A stretch of DNA of 64,000 nt from Nemophila menziesii (taxonomy: Eukaryota; Streptophyta; Magnoliopsida; Boraginales; Hydrophyllaceae): NCBI GenBank assembly GCA_029959085.1, contig JARWIR010000008.1:17594001-17658000 (forward strand), in the 5' to 3' direction. Numbering within the stretch: the first letter of the stretch is position 1; each line of letters begins with the position of its first letter. The notes beneath the pieces are model-generated. The model was not told the origin of the DNA and did no database searches. It was given only the letters and a program-made list of their open reading frames with translations. This document shows, piece by piece, positions 63,441-64,000 of this stretch. The position numbers and the translations under genes were made by a program.

Positions 63441-64000
63441 ATGGTTTGATTGCGTACAACATGTAATTCAAATAATAAATAAGACAAACTTTACCAAAGA
63501 AAATTCTTAGTTATTGAAAAGGCTGAAAATTATATATTTTTGACAAGGATAAGTCTTGATAATCACACTTATCCTATTTGTAACTTAGTCCTGAATTATA
63601 GATAATATGATATTTGTATTGTAGATGATCTCGTAGGATTTTCCACAAAATCATTTACCTAAATAAGTTTAGGGTGATTGAACTAAAAATATCCCCGCAA
63701 CAAATGATTTATCCCAAGTAATCCACAATAATAATAAAACTTTTGACGGATTTACCATAAATTACATCTCATGCGCGCAACACATACATATGAGACACAT
63801 CTCATAAAAGCCATTAGTAAAGCACAGCTCATTCATCATGCCAATTCGTAAAGCCCGTTCGCAAAGCACATACCTTCCATATGGAGCACCCCATTCGTAA
63901 TCAACTCGATATAACACATTTGTAAATAATCGGCAACTCATTCGTATATAATATATATATCTCATTCATATATAACCATTGCTAGATTTCGGCCATCCAC
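63441..64000. other. Upstream region of PDR gene 2, no gene recognised
   Basis: AT-rich sequence that should contain the gene 2 promoter beyond the TATA motif. At 63770-63960 the phrase CATTCGTA or CTCATTCGTA recurs several times in a loose tandem pattern. Confidence 0.4.

Overview
The window is AT-rich nuclear DNA of a flowering plant, most likely a eudicot (intron-rich PDR-type ABC transporter genes, plant CACTA, hAT, Mutator, Helitron, LINE and tRNA-SINE families). I cannot name the species. Nothing in it is prokaryotic or viral.

The functional core is one tail-to-tail (convergent) pair of full-size ABCG/PDR transporter genes. Gene 1 lies on + (ATG 7465, stop 45137-45139). Gene 2 lies on - (ATG 63343, stop at 47381). 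I traced every splice junction by hand. Gene 1 has 17 exons summing to 4320 nt (1439 aa); gene 2 has 18 exons summing to 4305 nt (1434 aa). Both keep two nucleotide-binding domains with Walker A, signature and Walker B motifs in the order NBD1-TMD1-NBD2-TMD2. Neither has a plain frameshift or stop. The one serious lesion is a 752-bp hAT-type MITE inside exon 5 of gene 1, beside the ABC signature. Its first bases carry a GT donor that would restore exon length and phase.

The rest is mostly transposon. Intron 2 of gene 1 is about 30.1 kb and holds, in order: a hAT MITE (8091-8698), a 5'-truncated LINE (8774-9900), two SINE copies, a degenerate CACTA element of about 9.7 kb (10975-20691) inserted in a (CCTTAA)-type array, Ty1/copia debris, a Mutator-like element carrying a three-exon gene fragment (23369-24633), a 5.2-kb Helitron carrying captured exons including a RhoGAP-like piece (28080-33256) inserted in a TA microsatellite, and a decayed LINE with a nested Mutator-type MITE (36010-36333). 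Intron 2 of gene 2 is about 10 kb and holds a different set: a fold-back MITE, an L1-type LINE (about 54.1-57.4 kb), hAT-type MITEs and a copia remnant. The same intron has therefore expanded independently in the two paralogs.

The first 7.3 kb carries a LINE tail with a 17-bp target duplication, a 2.26-kb non-autonomous hAT-type element with a miRNA-like foldback, a SINE and simple repeats. The 2.2 kb between the two gene ends holds no recognisable gene. All exon limits come from reading splice consensus and comparing the two paralogs; no alignment, transcript or database was available.
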